Origin: Proteobacteria bacterium UBA2996
GTDB lineage: Bacteria > Pseudomonadota > Gammaproteobacteria > Arenicellales > UBA868
Direction of reading: 5' to 3'
Assembly: GCA_002346525.1 (NCBI GenBank)
Contig: DDZY01000013.1
Location: 1 to 34,593, forward strand
Length of the DNA: 34,593 nucleotides
The position numbers were made by a program, and so were the translations under genes. A model generated the notes under the pieces. It saw only the letters and a list, made by a program, of their open reading frames with translations, ran no database searches and was not told the DNA's origin. Shown here one piece after another: positions 7,181 to 15,520 of this stretch (its first letter is position 1; every line of letters starts with the position of its first letter).

Positions 7181-7268
7181 CCCGGGTCGTTACCCTCATG
7201 GCGCACAGGCGGATAATGTTGCCTGTATTGGGCGGAATCTCCGGCGAGAACAACACCACATGGAACAT
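7167..7268 (-). pseudogene. trmL: stranded original 5' end of trmL (23 codons plus junction read-through)
   Basis: Reads MFHVVLFSPEIPPNTGNIIR then LCA, matching TrmL residues 1-23, from ATG 7268. It then enters element DNA and stops at 7167-7169 after ten foreign codons. It uses G/C-ending codons like the surrounding host genes, and its ATG lies 12 bases behind the hemJ stop. This shows that hemJ-trmL was the ancestral arrangement and that this is the host-side remnant. Confidence 0.9.
7210..7223 (-). repeat. right attachment-site core (14-base direct repeat)
   Basis: Second copy of cggataatgttgcc, inside the stranded trmL 5' fragment next to hemJ. Homology to trmL stops abruptly after the shared ggcgca at 7200-7205, beyond which the sequence is unrelated element DNA. 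This edge marks the right boundary of the insertion. Confidence 0.65.
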
Positions 7269-7280
7269 CGCGGATCCCAC

Positions 7281-7700
7281 TCAGGCCGGCTTTAATACCA
7301 CCAGCACTACTGCGCCGACCAGCACGAGAACGGGAAACTCATTGAACCAGCGATAAAAAACATGCCCGTGCCGATTTTTGTTCTGCGCAAACCGCTTCAC
7401 CATGTGCCCGCACCAGAGGTGATACCCAACGAGGACCGCAACCAGCACGATCTTTCCCATCAGCCACAGGCTCTGACTGCCGATCCCATAACCTAGCCAC
7501 AGCCACAGGCCGGAACCGATTGTCAGCACGCCGCCCGGGGTCGTAATGCCAAAGTAGAGTTTGCGCTCCATCACCTTGAACTGGTCTTGAGCCGCGCGAT
7601 CCTTACTCATCGCGTGATAGACAAACAGTCGCGGGAGATAGAAAAGTCCTGCAAACCAGGTCACCATGAAGATGATGTGTAGCGCCTTGATCCAGAGCAT
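7281..7700 (-). CDS. hemJ: protoporphyrinogen IX oxidase HemJ (CopD/UPF0093 family)
   Basis: A 139-residue membrane protein that oxidises protoporphyrinogen IX to protoporphyrin IX in haem synthesis in many bacteria. It begins MLWIKALHIIFMVTWFAGLF YLPRLFVYHA, the hallmark start with the conserved His in helix 1. Four hydrophobic segments are evident (about residues 5-25, 55-75, 80-98 and 120-137). GGVLTIGSGLWLWL and the segment MGKIVLVAVLVGYHLWCG fit the family. It was originally the first gene of a hemJ-trmL pair; the second gene is now split off by the polymerase element. Another haem-related gene, hemW, lies just upstream on the same strand. Confidence 0.92.
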   Translation of the reverse strand: MLWIKALHIIFMVTWFAGLFYLPRLFVYHAMSKDRAAQDQFKVMERKLYFGITTPGGVLTIGSGLWLWLGYGIGSQSLWLMGKIVLVAVLVGYHLWCGHMVKRFAQNKNRHGHVFYRWFNEFPVLVLVGAVVLVVLKPA

Positions 7701-7798
7701 GGGTGACGAATCAAAAAGTCAAAAAGCGTTGCGGCCGTGAACTTGAGACAGACTAAACGGCCTTGTCTGGTCATCATATCATGCGATTCGGTGGACCC

Positions 7799-8950
7799 TT
7801 ATTGATCGAGAAAGCGTTCCAGTAGGTCATCCATAAAACGCCAGCCGAGCGGCGTGGTTTGTACTCGGGTCTCATCCAAACGCAGGAGTCCATCGTTAGC
7901 CGCATCCTCAAAAAAAGCCTTCTCTTCTTTCCAATCAAGACCGGTCCGTTGCTCAAAAAGATGTAATGGGAAGCCCGCTTTTAGGCGCAGCGCGTTCAGT
8001 AAGAACTCAAAGCGCAATGCAGCGGGCGCGAGAGGCGGTCCGGCGTCAGGAGCGGAGCCCGCGGCGACGGTCTTCAGGTACTCACGCGGGTGGCGCGGCC
8101 GGCTCCACCGGTACACCTCTCCTTCAAGAGAAAGTTTGCTGTGCGCGCCCGCGCCGATGCCGATATAGTCGCCGAACTCCCAGTAGTTGAGGTTGTGCCG
8201 GCAGCGCTGCCCTGGCCGCGCAAAGGCAGAGACCTCGTATTGCTCAAAGCCGGCCTGACTGGCGAGATCCTGAACGGCGCAACGGATATTCCAGAGTACT
8301 TCCTCGTCAGGCAGCATAGGCGGATTCGCCGCAAATGCGGTATTGGGTTCTATCGTCAACTGGTAAAGAGAAAGGTGAGTCGGTGAAAAGCCGAACGCCG
8401 CGCGCAGATCGGCCAGCGCATCCGCTGTAACCTGTCCCGGTAGACCATGCATGAGGTCGATGTTGAAGTTGTCGAAACCGGCTTCGCTGATCGCGCGACA
8501 GGCCTCTTTTGCTTCCTCTCCGTTGTGTATACGCCCGAGCACGTCGAGGCTTTCATTATTGAAACTCTGTACGCCAAGCGAAAGACGGTTGACTCCGCAA
8601 TCGTGATAGCGGCGGAATCGATCAGCTTCAGCTGATCCGGGGTTGGCTTCCAGCGTGATCTCCGTCTGCGAATCGAGCCAGCCATGCTGGTCGAGACGCT
8701 CCAGCAGCCGGGCGATCTGATCCCCCTCGAAAAGACTCGGTGTGCCGCCACCAAAGAAAACGGCATGAAAGTGGTGTTTTGAATATGCCTGCTCAACAGC
8801 GTCGAGATCCGCGATCAGTCCATTGATGTAGTCCGACGCGGGCAGGTCGGTTTTCAGGGGATGAGAGTTGAAGTCACAGTAAGGGCACTTGCGTTCGCAC
8901 CAGGGCAGGTGAACGTACAGTGTCAGGGGAGGCGGGATGATGATGTTCAA
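7799..8950 (-). CDS. hemW: radical SAM haem chaperone HemW
   Basis: A 383-residue HemN-like radical SAM protein. HemW carries haem and donates it to respiratory enzymes and is not a true coproporphyrinogen oxidase. The motif CERKCPYCDFNSH at about residues 18-30 supplies the CxxxCxxC 4Fe-4S ligands but lacks the extra Cys of HemN (CxxxCxxCxC, here F at that position), which favours HemW. Also seen are FFGGGTPSLF (SAM site), NRLSLGVQSF, DLMHGLPGQ and, near residue 215, RCRHNLNYWEFGDYIGIGAGAHS. The start ATG overlaps the stop of the dehydrogenase gene by 4 bases. In many proteobacteria hemW follows rph-rdgB; here it is separated from them. Confidence 0.93.
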   Translation of the reverse strand: MNIIIPPPLTLYVHLPWCERKCPYCDFNSHPLKTDLPASDYINGLIADLDAVEQAYSKHHFHAVFFGGGTPSLFEGDQIARLLERLDQHGWLDSQTEITLEANPGSAEADRFRRYHDCGVNRLSLGVQSFNNESLDVLGRIHNGEEAKEACRAISEAGFDNFNIDLMHGLPGQVTADALADLRAAFGFSPTHLSLYQLTIEPNTAFAANPPMLPDEEVLWNIRCAVQDLASQAGFEQYEVSAFARPGQRCRHNLNYWEFGDYIGIGAGAHSKLSLEGEVYRWSRPRHPREYLKTVAAGSAPDAGPPLAPAALRFEFLLNALRLKAGFPLHLFEQRTGLDWKEEKAFFEDAANDGLLRLDETRVQTTPLGWRFMDDLLERFLDQ

Positions 8951-9906
8951 TCAGGCCGGCAGCAGTTTCTGGGCGCACCCTCACGATAGGCTCGGATGAG
9001 GCCGGTAATTTCATCGGCGAGCCGCTGGCGTGACTGGACCGATCCCCAGGCATTGTGAGGGCTGACCAGGAGGTTGGGGATATCCGGGGCCAGCAGGGGA
9101 TGATCTGCCCCGGGCGGCTCCTGAGTCAGCACGTCAATACCCGCCCCGCCAATATCTCCTCGGCGCAAGGCGCTTGCAAGGTCGTCTTCATTGACGATAC
9201 CGCCGCGGGCCGTGTTGATCAGGACGGCAGTCGATTTCATTTTTTGAAACTGGGCTCTTCCGATCAAATTATGCGTCGCGGCGGAAAGCGGGCAATGCAA
9301 TGAAATCACGTCAGAGCTTTCCAACAGTGTGTCGAAAGCAATCCGGCCATCAGGTATTGCTCCGCTGCCTGGCCGTGCACAGATCAGAACCTGCATACCG
9401 AAACCGTGCGCGATCTGTTCGACGCGCCGGCCGAGATTGCCATAGCCGATGATGCCCAGCGTCATGCCATCGAGCTCACGGATGGGATAGTCCAGCAGGC
9501 AGAACACCTTGCTGTCCTGCCACCGGCCTGCTCTGACGGCCTGGGTGTAGTCGCCAAGGCGGGAGACCAGTGCCAGCAGGAGCGAAAACACGTGCTGGCT
9601 TACCGCAGCGGAAGCATAGTCTCGGACATTGCAGACCGTAATGCCCTGCTCTTTTGCCGCCGCGAGGTCGATGTTGTTGGTACCGGTGGCGGCCACAACG
9701 ATCAGCTTTAAGGCAGCGCTCTGCATTGCAGCGGCATCGATAACGACTTTATTGGTGACGACCACCTCACAACCCTCGATGCGGTCCACCACCTCGTGAG
9801 ATCGCGTTGAACGATGATGGGTCCAGCGGTCAAGGGCGTTGTCTAGCGCAGCGGTATCGAGGTCACCGCGATCAAAACTGTCGGCATCGAGAATGGTTCC
9901 GCGCAT
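8947..9906 (-). CDS. D-2-hydroxyacid dehydrogenase (glycerate dehydrogenase/hydroxypyruvate reductase-like)
   Basis: A 319-residue NAD(P)-dependent enzyme of the D-2-hydroxyacid dehydrogenase family. The dinucleotide fold signature is GIIGYGNLGRRVEQIA. Catalytic residues are visible: Arg in INTARGGIVNEDDLASAL, Glu in DVLTQEPP and His in VSPHNAW. The pattern VVAATGTNNIDLAAAKEQGI matches HprA-type glycerate dehydrogenases. The start was set at ATG 9906 (MRGTILDADSFDRGDL), five bases after the hslR stop, because the longer frame runs back through hslR. It overlaps hemW by 4 bases. Probable substrates are hydroxypyruvate or glyoxylate, which fits serine/one-carbon metabolism; the exact substrate is inference. 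Confidence 0.88.
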   Translation of the reverse strand: MRGTILDADSFDRGDLDTAALDNALDRWTHHRSTRSHEVVDRIEGCEVVVTNKVVIDAAAMQSAALKLIVVAATGTNNIDLAAAKEQGITVCNVRDYASAAVSQHVFSLLLALVSRLGDYTQAVRAGRWQDSKVFCLLDYPIRELDGMTLGIIGYGNLGRRVEQIAHGFGMQVLICARPGSGAIPDGRIAFDTLLESSDVISLHCPLSAATHNLIGRAQFQKMKSTAVLINTARGGIVNEDDLASALRRGDIGGAGIDVLTQEPPGADHPLLAPDIPNLLVSPHNAWGSVQSRQRLADEITGLIRAYREGAPRNCCRPD

Positions 9907-9910
9907 CGGT

Positions 9911-10318
9911 TCAGCCGCTCCCGTCGGCATAGCGCACCTGCTTGAGTTGCCGCCGTTCCTTTTTGTCGGGTCTGCCCTTGGACTGTCTGATGGGCTGGGG
10001 CTGCAGGCGTAACTGCTGACGCAGGGTTTCGCGCCGTTCAATACTGTCCGGATCTTCCACGTAGGCCTCAGCAGCGAGCGTGGCGGAGACTCGTTTGTCG
10101 ATCAGGTGTCGGATCGTGACGTGATAGACCATCGTTTTGCGGCGGATTCGCAGCCGGTCGTTACAACGGACCGATTTTGCTGAGCGGGTTTTATGGTCGT
10201 TCAGCAGAACATGGCCCGCCCGGACTGCCTCGACCGCTTCTGCACGGGTTTTGAAAAAACGCGCAGCCCAGAGCCAGCGATCAAGACGGACACCGTTGTC
10301 GTGTTCGCGTTCGGTCAT
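9911..10318 (-). CDS. hslR: S4-domain heat-shock ribosome-associated protein Hsp15
   Basis: A 135-residue RNA-binding protein that recycles 50S subunits carrying nascent chains. The N-terminal S4 domain is VRLDRWLWAARFFKTRAEAVEAV, followed by AGHVLLNDHKTRSAKSV. The C-terminus is very basic (QSKGRPDKKERRQLKQ), as in Hsp15. The start was set at ATG 10318, preceded by GGAGG at an 8-base spacing; the longer open frame has no such signal. First gene of the operon hslR - dehydrogenase - hemW and divergent from the beta-barrel gene at 10405. Confidence 0.9.
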   Translation of the reverse strand: MTEREHDNGVRLDRWLWAARFFKTRAEAVEAVRAGHVLLNDHKTRSAKSVRCNDRLRIRRKTMVYHVTIRHLIDKRVSATLAAEAYVEDPDSIERRETLRQQLRLQPQPIRQSKGRPDKKERRQLKQVRYADGSG

Positions 10319-10404
10319 CGTCAGAGCCTCCGATATGGTCACGTCCATCGAACCGAAAAGGCCGGATGATAAAATCATCCGTCTTCCCTTCCAGGAATTG
10401 ATTC

Positions 10405-11034
10405 GTGAAGTGTATCGCGCGCGTTTTTTTGATGACAGGGCTGCTGGCATCCGGCCCGGCAGGGGCGTTGGGGCCAGTGGACGGTGAAGCCGGTGTCTTT
10501 ACCTGGTTGGTCGACGATTATCAGGATACGTCGGTGAATTCCCCACTGACCGGCGGTTATGGCGAGTTGTGGCTGGGCGAGCGGTGGGGTCTTCGGGCGT
10601 CTCTTTATCGGATCAGTGAGGACAGTGTTGGCATGGCGCCGGACGAGCAGACGCTGGTCGATTTCAAATACCGTTTGCTGAGCGCGACCGACAACACGTT
10701 TCTTGCCCTGGGGCTGGGTTGGGAGCAGGACCGCTTCGGGGCAGAGGGTGACGCCTCAGGCGCACGGGTCATGGCCGAGGCGAGAGTCGGCATTTTTGGG
10801 TTCCTCCGGTTTTATGCCGATGCCGGATGGGCTCCCTCGCTCGGGGATGTCGGGTCGCGCCAGGATCTTTCCTCAATCTCGGTCGAGACGGGACTGGTCC
10901 TCGATCCCCTGCCTTTTGTGGACCTTCGCCTGGCTTGGCGATACCAGATTACAGACTACACGGGGGCAATCACGGGATCCGGCGCCAGCGAGGGCAGTTA
11001 TGGCATTCTGCTCGGCGGTGGAATCCATTGGTGA
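10405..11034 (+). CDS. exported beta-barrel-like protein of unknown function
   Basis: 209 residues with a GTG start supported by AGGAA nine bases upstream, and a signal peptide (residues ~4-21, FLMTGLLASGPAGA then LG). The mature part alternates Gly and aromatic residues in strands such as GGYGELWLGERWGLRASLYRI, FLALGLGWEQDRF and DLRLAWRYQITDYTG. It ends in SYGILLGGGIHW with a terminal aromatic, typical of outer-membrane barrels of the YfaZ/OmpA-like size class. Its stop is overlapped by the GTG of the Nudix gene (GTGA), so both are co-expressed. The specific role is unknown. Confidence 0.75.
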   Translation: MKCIARVFLMTGLLASGPAGALGPVDGEAGVFTWLVDDYQDTSVNSPLTGGYGELWLGERWGLRASLYRISEDSVGMAPDEQTLVDFKYRLLSATDNTFLALGLGWEQDRFGAEGDASGARVMAEARVGIFGFLRFYADAGWAPSLGDVGSRQDLSSISVETGLVLDPLPFVDLRLAWRYQITDYTGAITGSGASEGSYGILLGGGIHW

Positions 11035-11633
11035 TTTCGGTCAGCGAGATCCTGAACCGTTTTCAGGAACACCAGCCCGACCTCGACCGGCAATCCAGCG
11101 CTCGCCAGGCAGAGGTGGCGCTGGTCCTGAATCGTGATGCGGGCGAGCACGACCCCAGTATCGTTTTTATCCAGCGGGCAATGTCGCCCGATGATCCCTG
11201 GTCAGGGCAAATGGCCTTTCCGGGAGGCCGCCGCGAGCACAGCGATCTTGAAGCGGGCGATGCTGCTTGTCGCGAGACCTGTGAAGAAATCGGGCTTAAG
11301 CTGCATCCAGTCGAATCGGTGGGTCGGCTTGGAGATCTGCGTGGCCGTCATGGCGGCCGATCGGCGGATCTCGTGATTTCCTGTTTTGTTTACTTGGTAG
11401 ACACCACACCTGTGCTCAGGCCCAATCACGAGGTCTCCGAGGTGGTACAGATTCCGCTGTCCCGACTTCTCGATCCCAAGCTTCGGACGTCAGTGCAATA
11501 TGAAGCCGCAGGCGGGGCGCTGTTTCCCGGTATATTCCTAAGCGAGGAGGACGAGCGGGTGATCTGGGGTTTGACCTACCGGTTCCTGACGCAGTTCTTC
11601 TCGCTGTTCGGGCATCCGCTGCCGCCGGGCTGA
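11031..11633 (+). CDS. Nudix hydrolase, CoA pyrophosphatase (NudL/YeaB)-like
   Basis: 200 residues from GTG 11031, which overlaps the stop of the preceding gene. The protein has the NudL-type layout: an N-terminal helix with RQAEVALVLNRD, then the substrate/metal segment DPWSGQMAFPGGRRE. The Nudix helix follows as ACRETCEEIGL with REtcEE metal ligands. The family cleaves CoA and acyl-CoA to 3',5'-ADP and phosphopantetheine. The C-terminal GLTYRFLTQFFSLFG is also typical. The longer open frame upstream overlaps the barrel gene and is not used. Confidence 0.85.
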   Translation: MISVSEILNRFQEHQPDLDRQSSARQAEVALVLNRDAGEHDPSIVFIQRAMSPDDPWSGQMAFPGGRREHSDLEAGDAACRETCEEIGLKLHPVESVGRLGDLRGRHGGRSADLVISCFVYLVDTTPVLRPNHEVSEVVQIPLSRLLDPKLRTSVQYEAAGGALFPGIFLSEEDERVIWGLTYRFLTQFFSLFGHPLPPG

Positions 11634-11691
11634 TCCGGCGCCCGCTTCAAAGAGCCGCCGCGTCACGACACATCACAACAGAGGAAGATTG

Positions 11692-12414
11692 ATGGCCAGA
11701 GCGAACAACCGAGGTCCGGACGAGTTGCGGCCCGTGCGTTTCACCCGCGCTTATAACCGTCATGCCGAAGGTTCGGTGCTGGTGGAGTTTGGGGACACCC
11801 GGGTGCTGTGTACGGCCAGCGTTGAAGAGCGTGTACCAAGGTTTCTCAAGGGCAGCCAGCAAGGTTGGATTACCGCGGAATATGGCATGCTGCCCCGGGC
11901 AACGGGAGAGCGGATGGCGCGTGAGGCGGCCCGCGGCAGGCAGGGTGGCCGAACCCTTGAAATCCAGAGGCTGATCGGCCGCTCACTGCGGGCTGCCCTG
12001 GATCTGAACGCGCTCGGAGAAAGAACGGTCACACTGGATTGTGATGTGATCCAGGCGGATGGCGGTACGCGGACGGCATCGATTACAGGCGCCTGGGTGG
12101 CGCTCGCTGATGCCCTGGACCATCTTCACCAGCAGGGCCTGCTTGATGCTACGGTCCCGCTGCACCAGATTGCCTCTATCTCTGTGGGTCTGAAACAGGG
12201 CGAGGTGCTGCTGGACCTCGATTATTCTGAGGACAGTACCGCCGATACCGACATGAATTTCGTCATGAATGACAAGAAACAGTTCATCGAGATTCAGGGG
12301 ACCGCCGAACACAGCCCGTTCGGTGAGGCCGAGATGCAGAAGATGACCGCCATCGCCGTGAAGGGTATCGAGGAGCTGATGCGCTTGCAGCGCCTCGCTC
12401 GAGAGACAGACTAG
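11692..12414 (+). CDS. rph: ribonuclease PH
   Basis: A 240-residue phosphorolytic 3'-5' exoribonuclease that trims tRNA 3' ends. It starts RANNRGPDELRPVRFTRAYN. Family motifs are GDTRVLCTASVEERVPRFLKG, GWITAEYGMLPRATGER (phosphate site), RQGGRTLEIQRLIGRSLRA and LDLDYSEDSTADTDMNFVM with the catalytic Asp residues. ATG 11692 follows GAGGAA at a 6-base spacing. The last base of its stop is the first base of the rdgB start, the common rph-rdgB arrangement. Confidence 0.97.
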   Translation: MARANNRGPDELRPVRFTRAYNRHAEGSVLVEFGDTRVLCTASVEERVPRFLKGSQQGWITAEYGMLPRATGERMAREAARGRQGGRTLEIQRLIGRSLRAALDLNALGERTVTLDCDVIQADGGTRTASITGAWVALADALDHLHQQGLLDATVPLHQIASISVGLKQGEVLLDLDYSEDSTADTDMNFVMNDKKQFIEIQGTAEHSPFGEAEMQKMTAIAVKGIEELMRLQRLARETD

Positions 12415-13022
12415 TGAACCGTGAGTTGGTCGTTGCTTCGGATAACTCGGGAAAACTCCGGGAGTTGAGTGCCCTGTTGTCTGGCGCCGGCTTCTCGGTG
12501 GTGGGTCAGGGTGCGCTAGGTGTCATCCCCGCCGAAGAGACCGGCAAGACCTTTGTTGAGAATGCGATCCTGAAGGCCCGCAATGCGGCCGAGCAAACCG
12601 GTCGCCCTGCCATCGCGGACGATTCGGGCATCGAAGTCGACGCACTGGGCGGTGCGCCAGGAGTCTATTCGGCGCGTTTTGCCGGGGAGGGTGCCAGCGA
12701 TTCCGAGAATGTCGCCAGGATGCTCTCCCAACTGGCGGGTGTGCCTTTTGAGGAGCGACAGGCCCGATTTCGTTGCCTGATGGTCTACCTGCGACGGGAG
12801 GATGACCCGGCACCCCTGATCTGTGAGGGGACCTGGCCAGGCTACATCGCCGCCTCGCCCGGCGGCGAGAACGGTTTTGGCTATGATCCGGTGTTCTGGA
12901 TCCCGGAAGAAAACTGTACGGCAGCCGAACTCACCCCAAGCGTGAAGAACACCCTGAGCCATCGGGCTCACGCGCTCCAACTCCTGGTCAACCAGCTGAA
13001 GCAGATCGCGGGAGATTCGTGA
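12414..13022 (+). CDS. rdgB: non-canonical purine NTP pyrophosphatase RdgB/HAM1
   Basis: A 202-residue enzyme that hydrolyses dITP/XTP to keep them out of DNA. Motifs: VVASDNSGKLREL at the N-terminus (substrate loop), ETGKTFVENAILKARNAA, AIADDSGIEVDALGGAPGVYSARFAG and the C-terminal GENGFGYDPVFWIPE with SHRAHAL. GTG start overlapping the rph stop by one base. Three bases separate its stop from the convergent YfhO-type gene. Confidence 0.96.
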   Translation: MNRELVVASDNSGKLRELSALLSGAGFSVVGQGALGVIPAEETGKTFVENAILKARNAAEQTGRPAIADDSGIEVDALGGAPGVYSARFAGEGASDSENVARMLSQLAGVPFEERQARFRCLMVYLRREDDPAPLICEGTWPGYIAASPGGENGFGYDPVFWIPEENCTAAELTPSVKNTLSHRAHALQLLVNQLKQIAGDS

Positions 13023-13024
13023 TT

Positions 13025-15520
13025 TTATGACTGGTGCGAATCTGCGACGCCAAGTCCTAGAGTAACCTCTCTTTCAGAAATCTCCAGATTTTTCAGCCCC
13101 GGTACGGATGGGGCATTTTTCCCAATCAGTATTAATGCACATAGTACAAATAATGCCTTTCTCCAGGTTGGATTCGTAGTTAGCGCTGCGTAGCCGAGCA
13201 CAAAAAAGCCAAACCCAATAAGCAAAAGCGCTCCCAACAAGAGTTTTTCATCGGTGTACTCGAGTTGTACCTCGCTGGATCCGGCTGGCACCGGAACGAC
13301 CATAAAAGCGTAGTTACCGGCACTGATCTCGGTCCGTATTCCATCTATGCGCGCGCGCCAGTTTTCGTGATGGTTAGTCGCTATGAAGATAAGTGTTGGC
13401 TTATCGGCTCTAGCGCGAAATTCGATTCTGCCCTGGTAAACTTTCAGATCTGAGATCGAGCAGTTTTCGGTGAGTTGACTCTCATCAACCAGCGGTGCGC
13501 TGACGAAAATTGGCCGATCATAGGCAGTAACGGCCTCCGCCAACCTCCTTGGAATCTCGTTTGTCTTTGGCACCACCAGTTGGTCAGTGCCGCAATAAAC
13601 ACGGTCCAACGGGTCTGTAATCTCGTAGAGTGTATTTGCTTCGTTGGTGAAGCGCTCTTGAACCCGGTCGCTAGCCAAAGGCATATCGGTAACAACAAAC
13701 CGGGTATTTAGTAGGCGAAGAATTTCGGGACGATGATGCATCAGGAAAACAATACCGTTGGCGGTAACCGAAACATCCTCGTAGGCTTCCCGCAGGAATT
13801 TGACGTATTGGTTCCGGACCGTTGTGGCGTACCCGCCTATCGTCGCTAATTTGTAGTAGCTGAAGATGTTGTGATGGTACGAGACGTTGCTCATGATTAT
13901 CGCGGTACGAAAATCTCCCGGTGTCTTCTGAATGGCGCTGATGACCGAATTTTCCGGGAAATGGTTTTTCGCATCAAGCCGTGTATTGAACGCATATGTG
14001 GCGGGAAGCAACTCATACAGCGTGAATCCAATGGCGATAAACCCAACCAGGTTTCCCATGTTTCTTCGTACGAGCAAGTGACTGATGACGACAAAAGATG
14101 TCAGCACCGCCACCGGTAGGATAAAGGACCACAGATTGACAATCGGGTCGTAGTGAAACTTGGCAACGCCAATCCATATTAGAAGGAGAACGCCCGGCAC
14201 AACTGCCCAGATTAGATCATGGGTTTTTCTGTCTTCAAGAAAATATCTGAGGCCGATGCCGCTCAGCACAATGCAAGCAAAGATGATGAGAGTGATGAAG
14301 CGGTCGAACTGACCAGCACCCCCCGCCGGGATCAGGTTGACAAGACCCACAATCAGCGGATTGCTATTGAACAGCGCAAAGACAAAGAACAACGTTATGC
14401 CAAGAGCCCACACCAGGCGACTATGGCGGCGCAGTCCTCCACATATCCCGTAAAGCGTTAGGTAAAAAACGATCAGACCAAAAAAGGCCATAAATTCAAC
14501 AGTGTTAGTGTTATAGAGCTCCCTGAGGCCGGGTGCCGAGAGCCCCAGCCCCAGATAGTGCGGAAACATGAATCTCACTATGTCCAGCGAATGGGGCAGT
14601 CCGTCTGCCGGGAGGCTCAGAAGCGAATTGAGCAGGGGCACACTTCCTAGGCTAAGGTAACGGAATGGTTGTGCGCTACGTAAACCGTCATTGATTTCCG
14701 CCAACTGAGACATCACGTCTGGAAAAATTAGTAGGGCAGTACCGAGATAAAGCCCGTGAACAATTATCCAAAGTTGCCACTTTGCGCGCACCGTTTCCTT
14801 TGCGAGCCACAGGTAAACGGTATTGAACAAGCCCAGAAAGATAAAACTATACAGAGCAATCTGGGTGTAACCGCTACTGTAGAAAAGCACGACGCTGAGT
14901 ACTAGACCGAGTGAGGATGGCCAATCGGGACCATCGCGAATTAGTTTGAAGTTGAGGAGGAAGATCAACGGAATCCATATTTGGGCCGCAAGGTGCTGAG
15001 GGAAAAGCAACCAAGCCAGTTGATGGGTGTTGTAGGTCCAGGCAATACCTGCGAGGACGGCGATAATGGGCTGGCAGCCGAGCCAGATCATGAGCGTGTA
15101 CATGAAGATGCCCGCTAGGATCAATCTAAACCATGTGCTCCAATCCAGGGCGTTCGGAACGTTCATGAACAACTGAAAAAAACTGGTGGCAAAAGCCCCC
15201 GTTCCCTGGCCGTTTGATGGCTGACCGGTAAGAATGTGCGGTAGGTAATCGGTGTTTCTGCCTTCCCGCAAGTTGTCCCAAAAAATCCTCCTGTAAGGAA
15301 AGTGTGCAGTCGGCGAGTCGGCGAGTACTCCATTATTGACTAGGTGCGGACCCCGTTCTGCCTGCCAAGCGGGCTTGTTCAGAATGAAATCAAACGCGCT
15401 GAGGTGCTTATCCTGAAACAGGACATCATGGAGATAGCCAGTCGCAAGTATGACGAAGAATCCAGCGCACAAAGCATGTAGCCACTTGGAGCAAGAGCCG
15501 GACCGTGCTTTATTTGTCAT
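13025..15520 (-). CDS. large YfhO-family integral membrane protein
   Basis: 831 residues. The first ~550 residues hold about a dozen hydrophobic helices (for example LHALCAGFFVILATGYL, IFLLNFKL, LGLVLSVVLFY, LIIFACIVLSGIGL and the pair after HDLIWAVVPGVLLLIWIG). An extended soluble C-terminal domain follows (ITDPLDRVYCGTDQLVV, then HHENWRARIDG), and two more helices close the protein. This matches YfhO/GT-C-like proteins, which are linked to glycosylation of lipids or teichoic acids in some bacteria. The large loop NKPAWQAERGPHLVNNGVLADS near the N-terminus fits GT-C periplasmic loops. A diverged 101-base piece of a homologous gene lies at 4639-4739. Gene-specific function is unknown. Confidence 0.85.
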   Translation of the reverse strand: MTNKARSGSCSKWLHALCAGFFVILATGYLHDVLFQDKHLSAFDFILNKPAWQAERGPHLVNNGVLADSPTAHFPYRRIFWDNLREGRNTDYLPHILTGQPSNGQGTGAFATSFFQLFMNVPNALDWSTWFRLILAGIFMYTLMIWLGCQPIIAVLAGIAWTYNTHQLAWLLFPQHLAAQIWIPLIFLLNFKLIRDGPDWPSSLGLVLSVVLFYSSGYTQIALYSFIFLGLFNTVYLWLAKETVRAKWQLWIIVHGLYLGTALLIFPDVMSQLAEINDGLRSAQPFRYLSLGSVPLLNSLLSLPADGLPHSLDIVRFMFPHYLGLGLSAPGLRELYNTNTVEFMAFFGLIVFYLTLYGICGGLRRHSRLVWALGITLFFVFALFNSNPLIVGLVNLIPAGGAGQFDRFITLIIFACIVLSGIGLRYFLEDRKTHDLIWAVVPGVLLLIWIGVAKFHYDPIVNLWSFILPVAVLTSFVVISHLLVRRNMGNLVGFIAIGFTLYELLPATYAFNTRLDAKNHFPENSVISAIQKTPGDFRTAIIMSNVSYHHNIFSYYKLATIGGYATTVRNQYVKFLREAYEDVSVTANGIVFLMHHRPEILRLLNTRFVVTDMPLASDRVQERFTNEANTLYEITDPLDRVYCGTDQLVVPKTNEIPRRLAEAVTAYDRPIFVSAPLVDESQLTENCSISDLKVYQGRIEFRARADKPTLIFIATNHHENWRARIDGIRTEISAGNYAFMVVPVPAGSSEVQLEYTDEKLLLGALLLIGFGFFVLGYAALTTNPTWRKALFVLCALILIGKNAPSVPGLKNLEISEREVTLGLGVADSHQS

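Larger units (their letters stand above)
4185..7223. mobile_element. ~3.0-kb integrative element carrying a T7-type RNA polymerase, inserted in trmL
   Basis: The region separates hemJ from trmL, which originally lay about 12 bases apart, as shown by the stranded ATG-initiated trmL 5' end directly behind hemJ. Direct repeats of trmL codons 1-23 bound it; the identical 14-base core occurs at 4185-4198 and 7210-7223, a 3025-base offset. Inside, all recognisable genes point the same way as trmL: an unknown 100-residue ORF, a 659-residue single-subunit RNA polymerase and a disrupted second gene. No integrase, resolvase or transposase was recognised. Exact crossover could be in the 14-base core or in the nearby shared ggcgca (4175-4180 and 7200-7205). 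The integration mechanism resembles elements that enter 5' gene ends and supply a replacement start, for example SXT in prfC. A deleted prophage is the main alternative. Confidence 0.8.
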
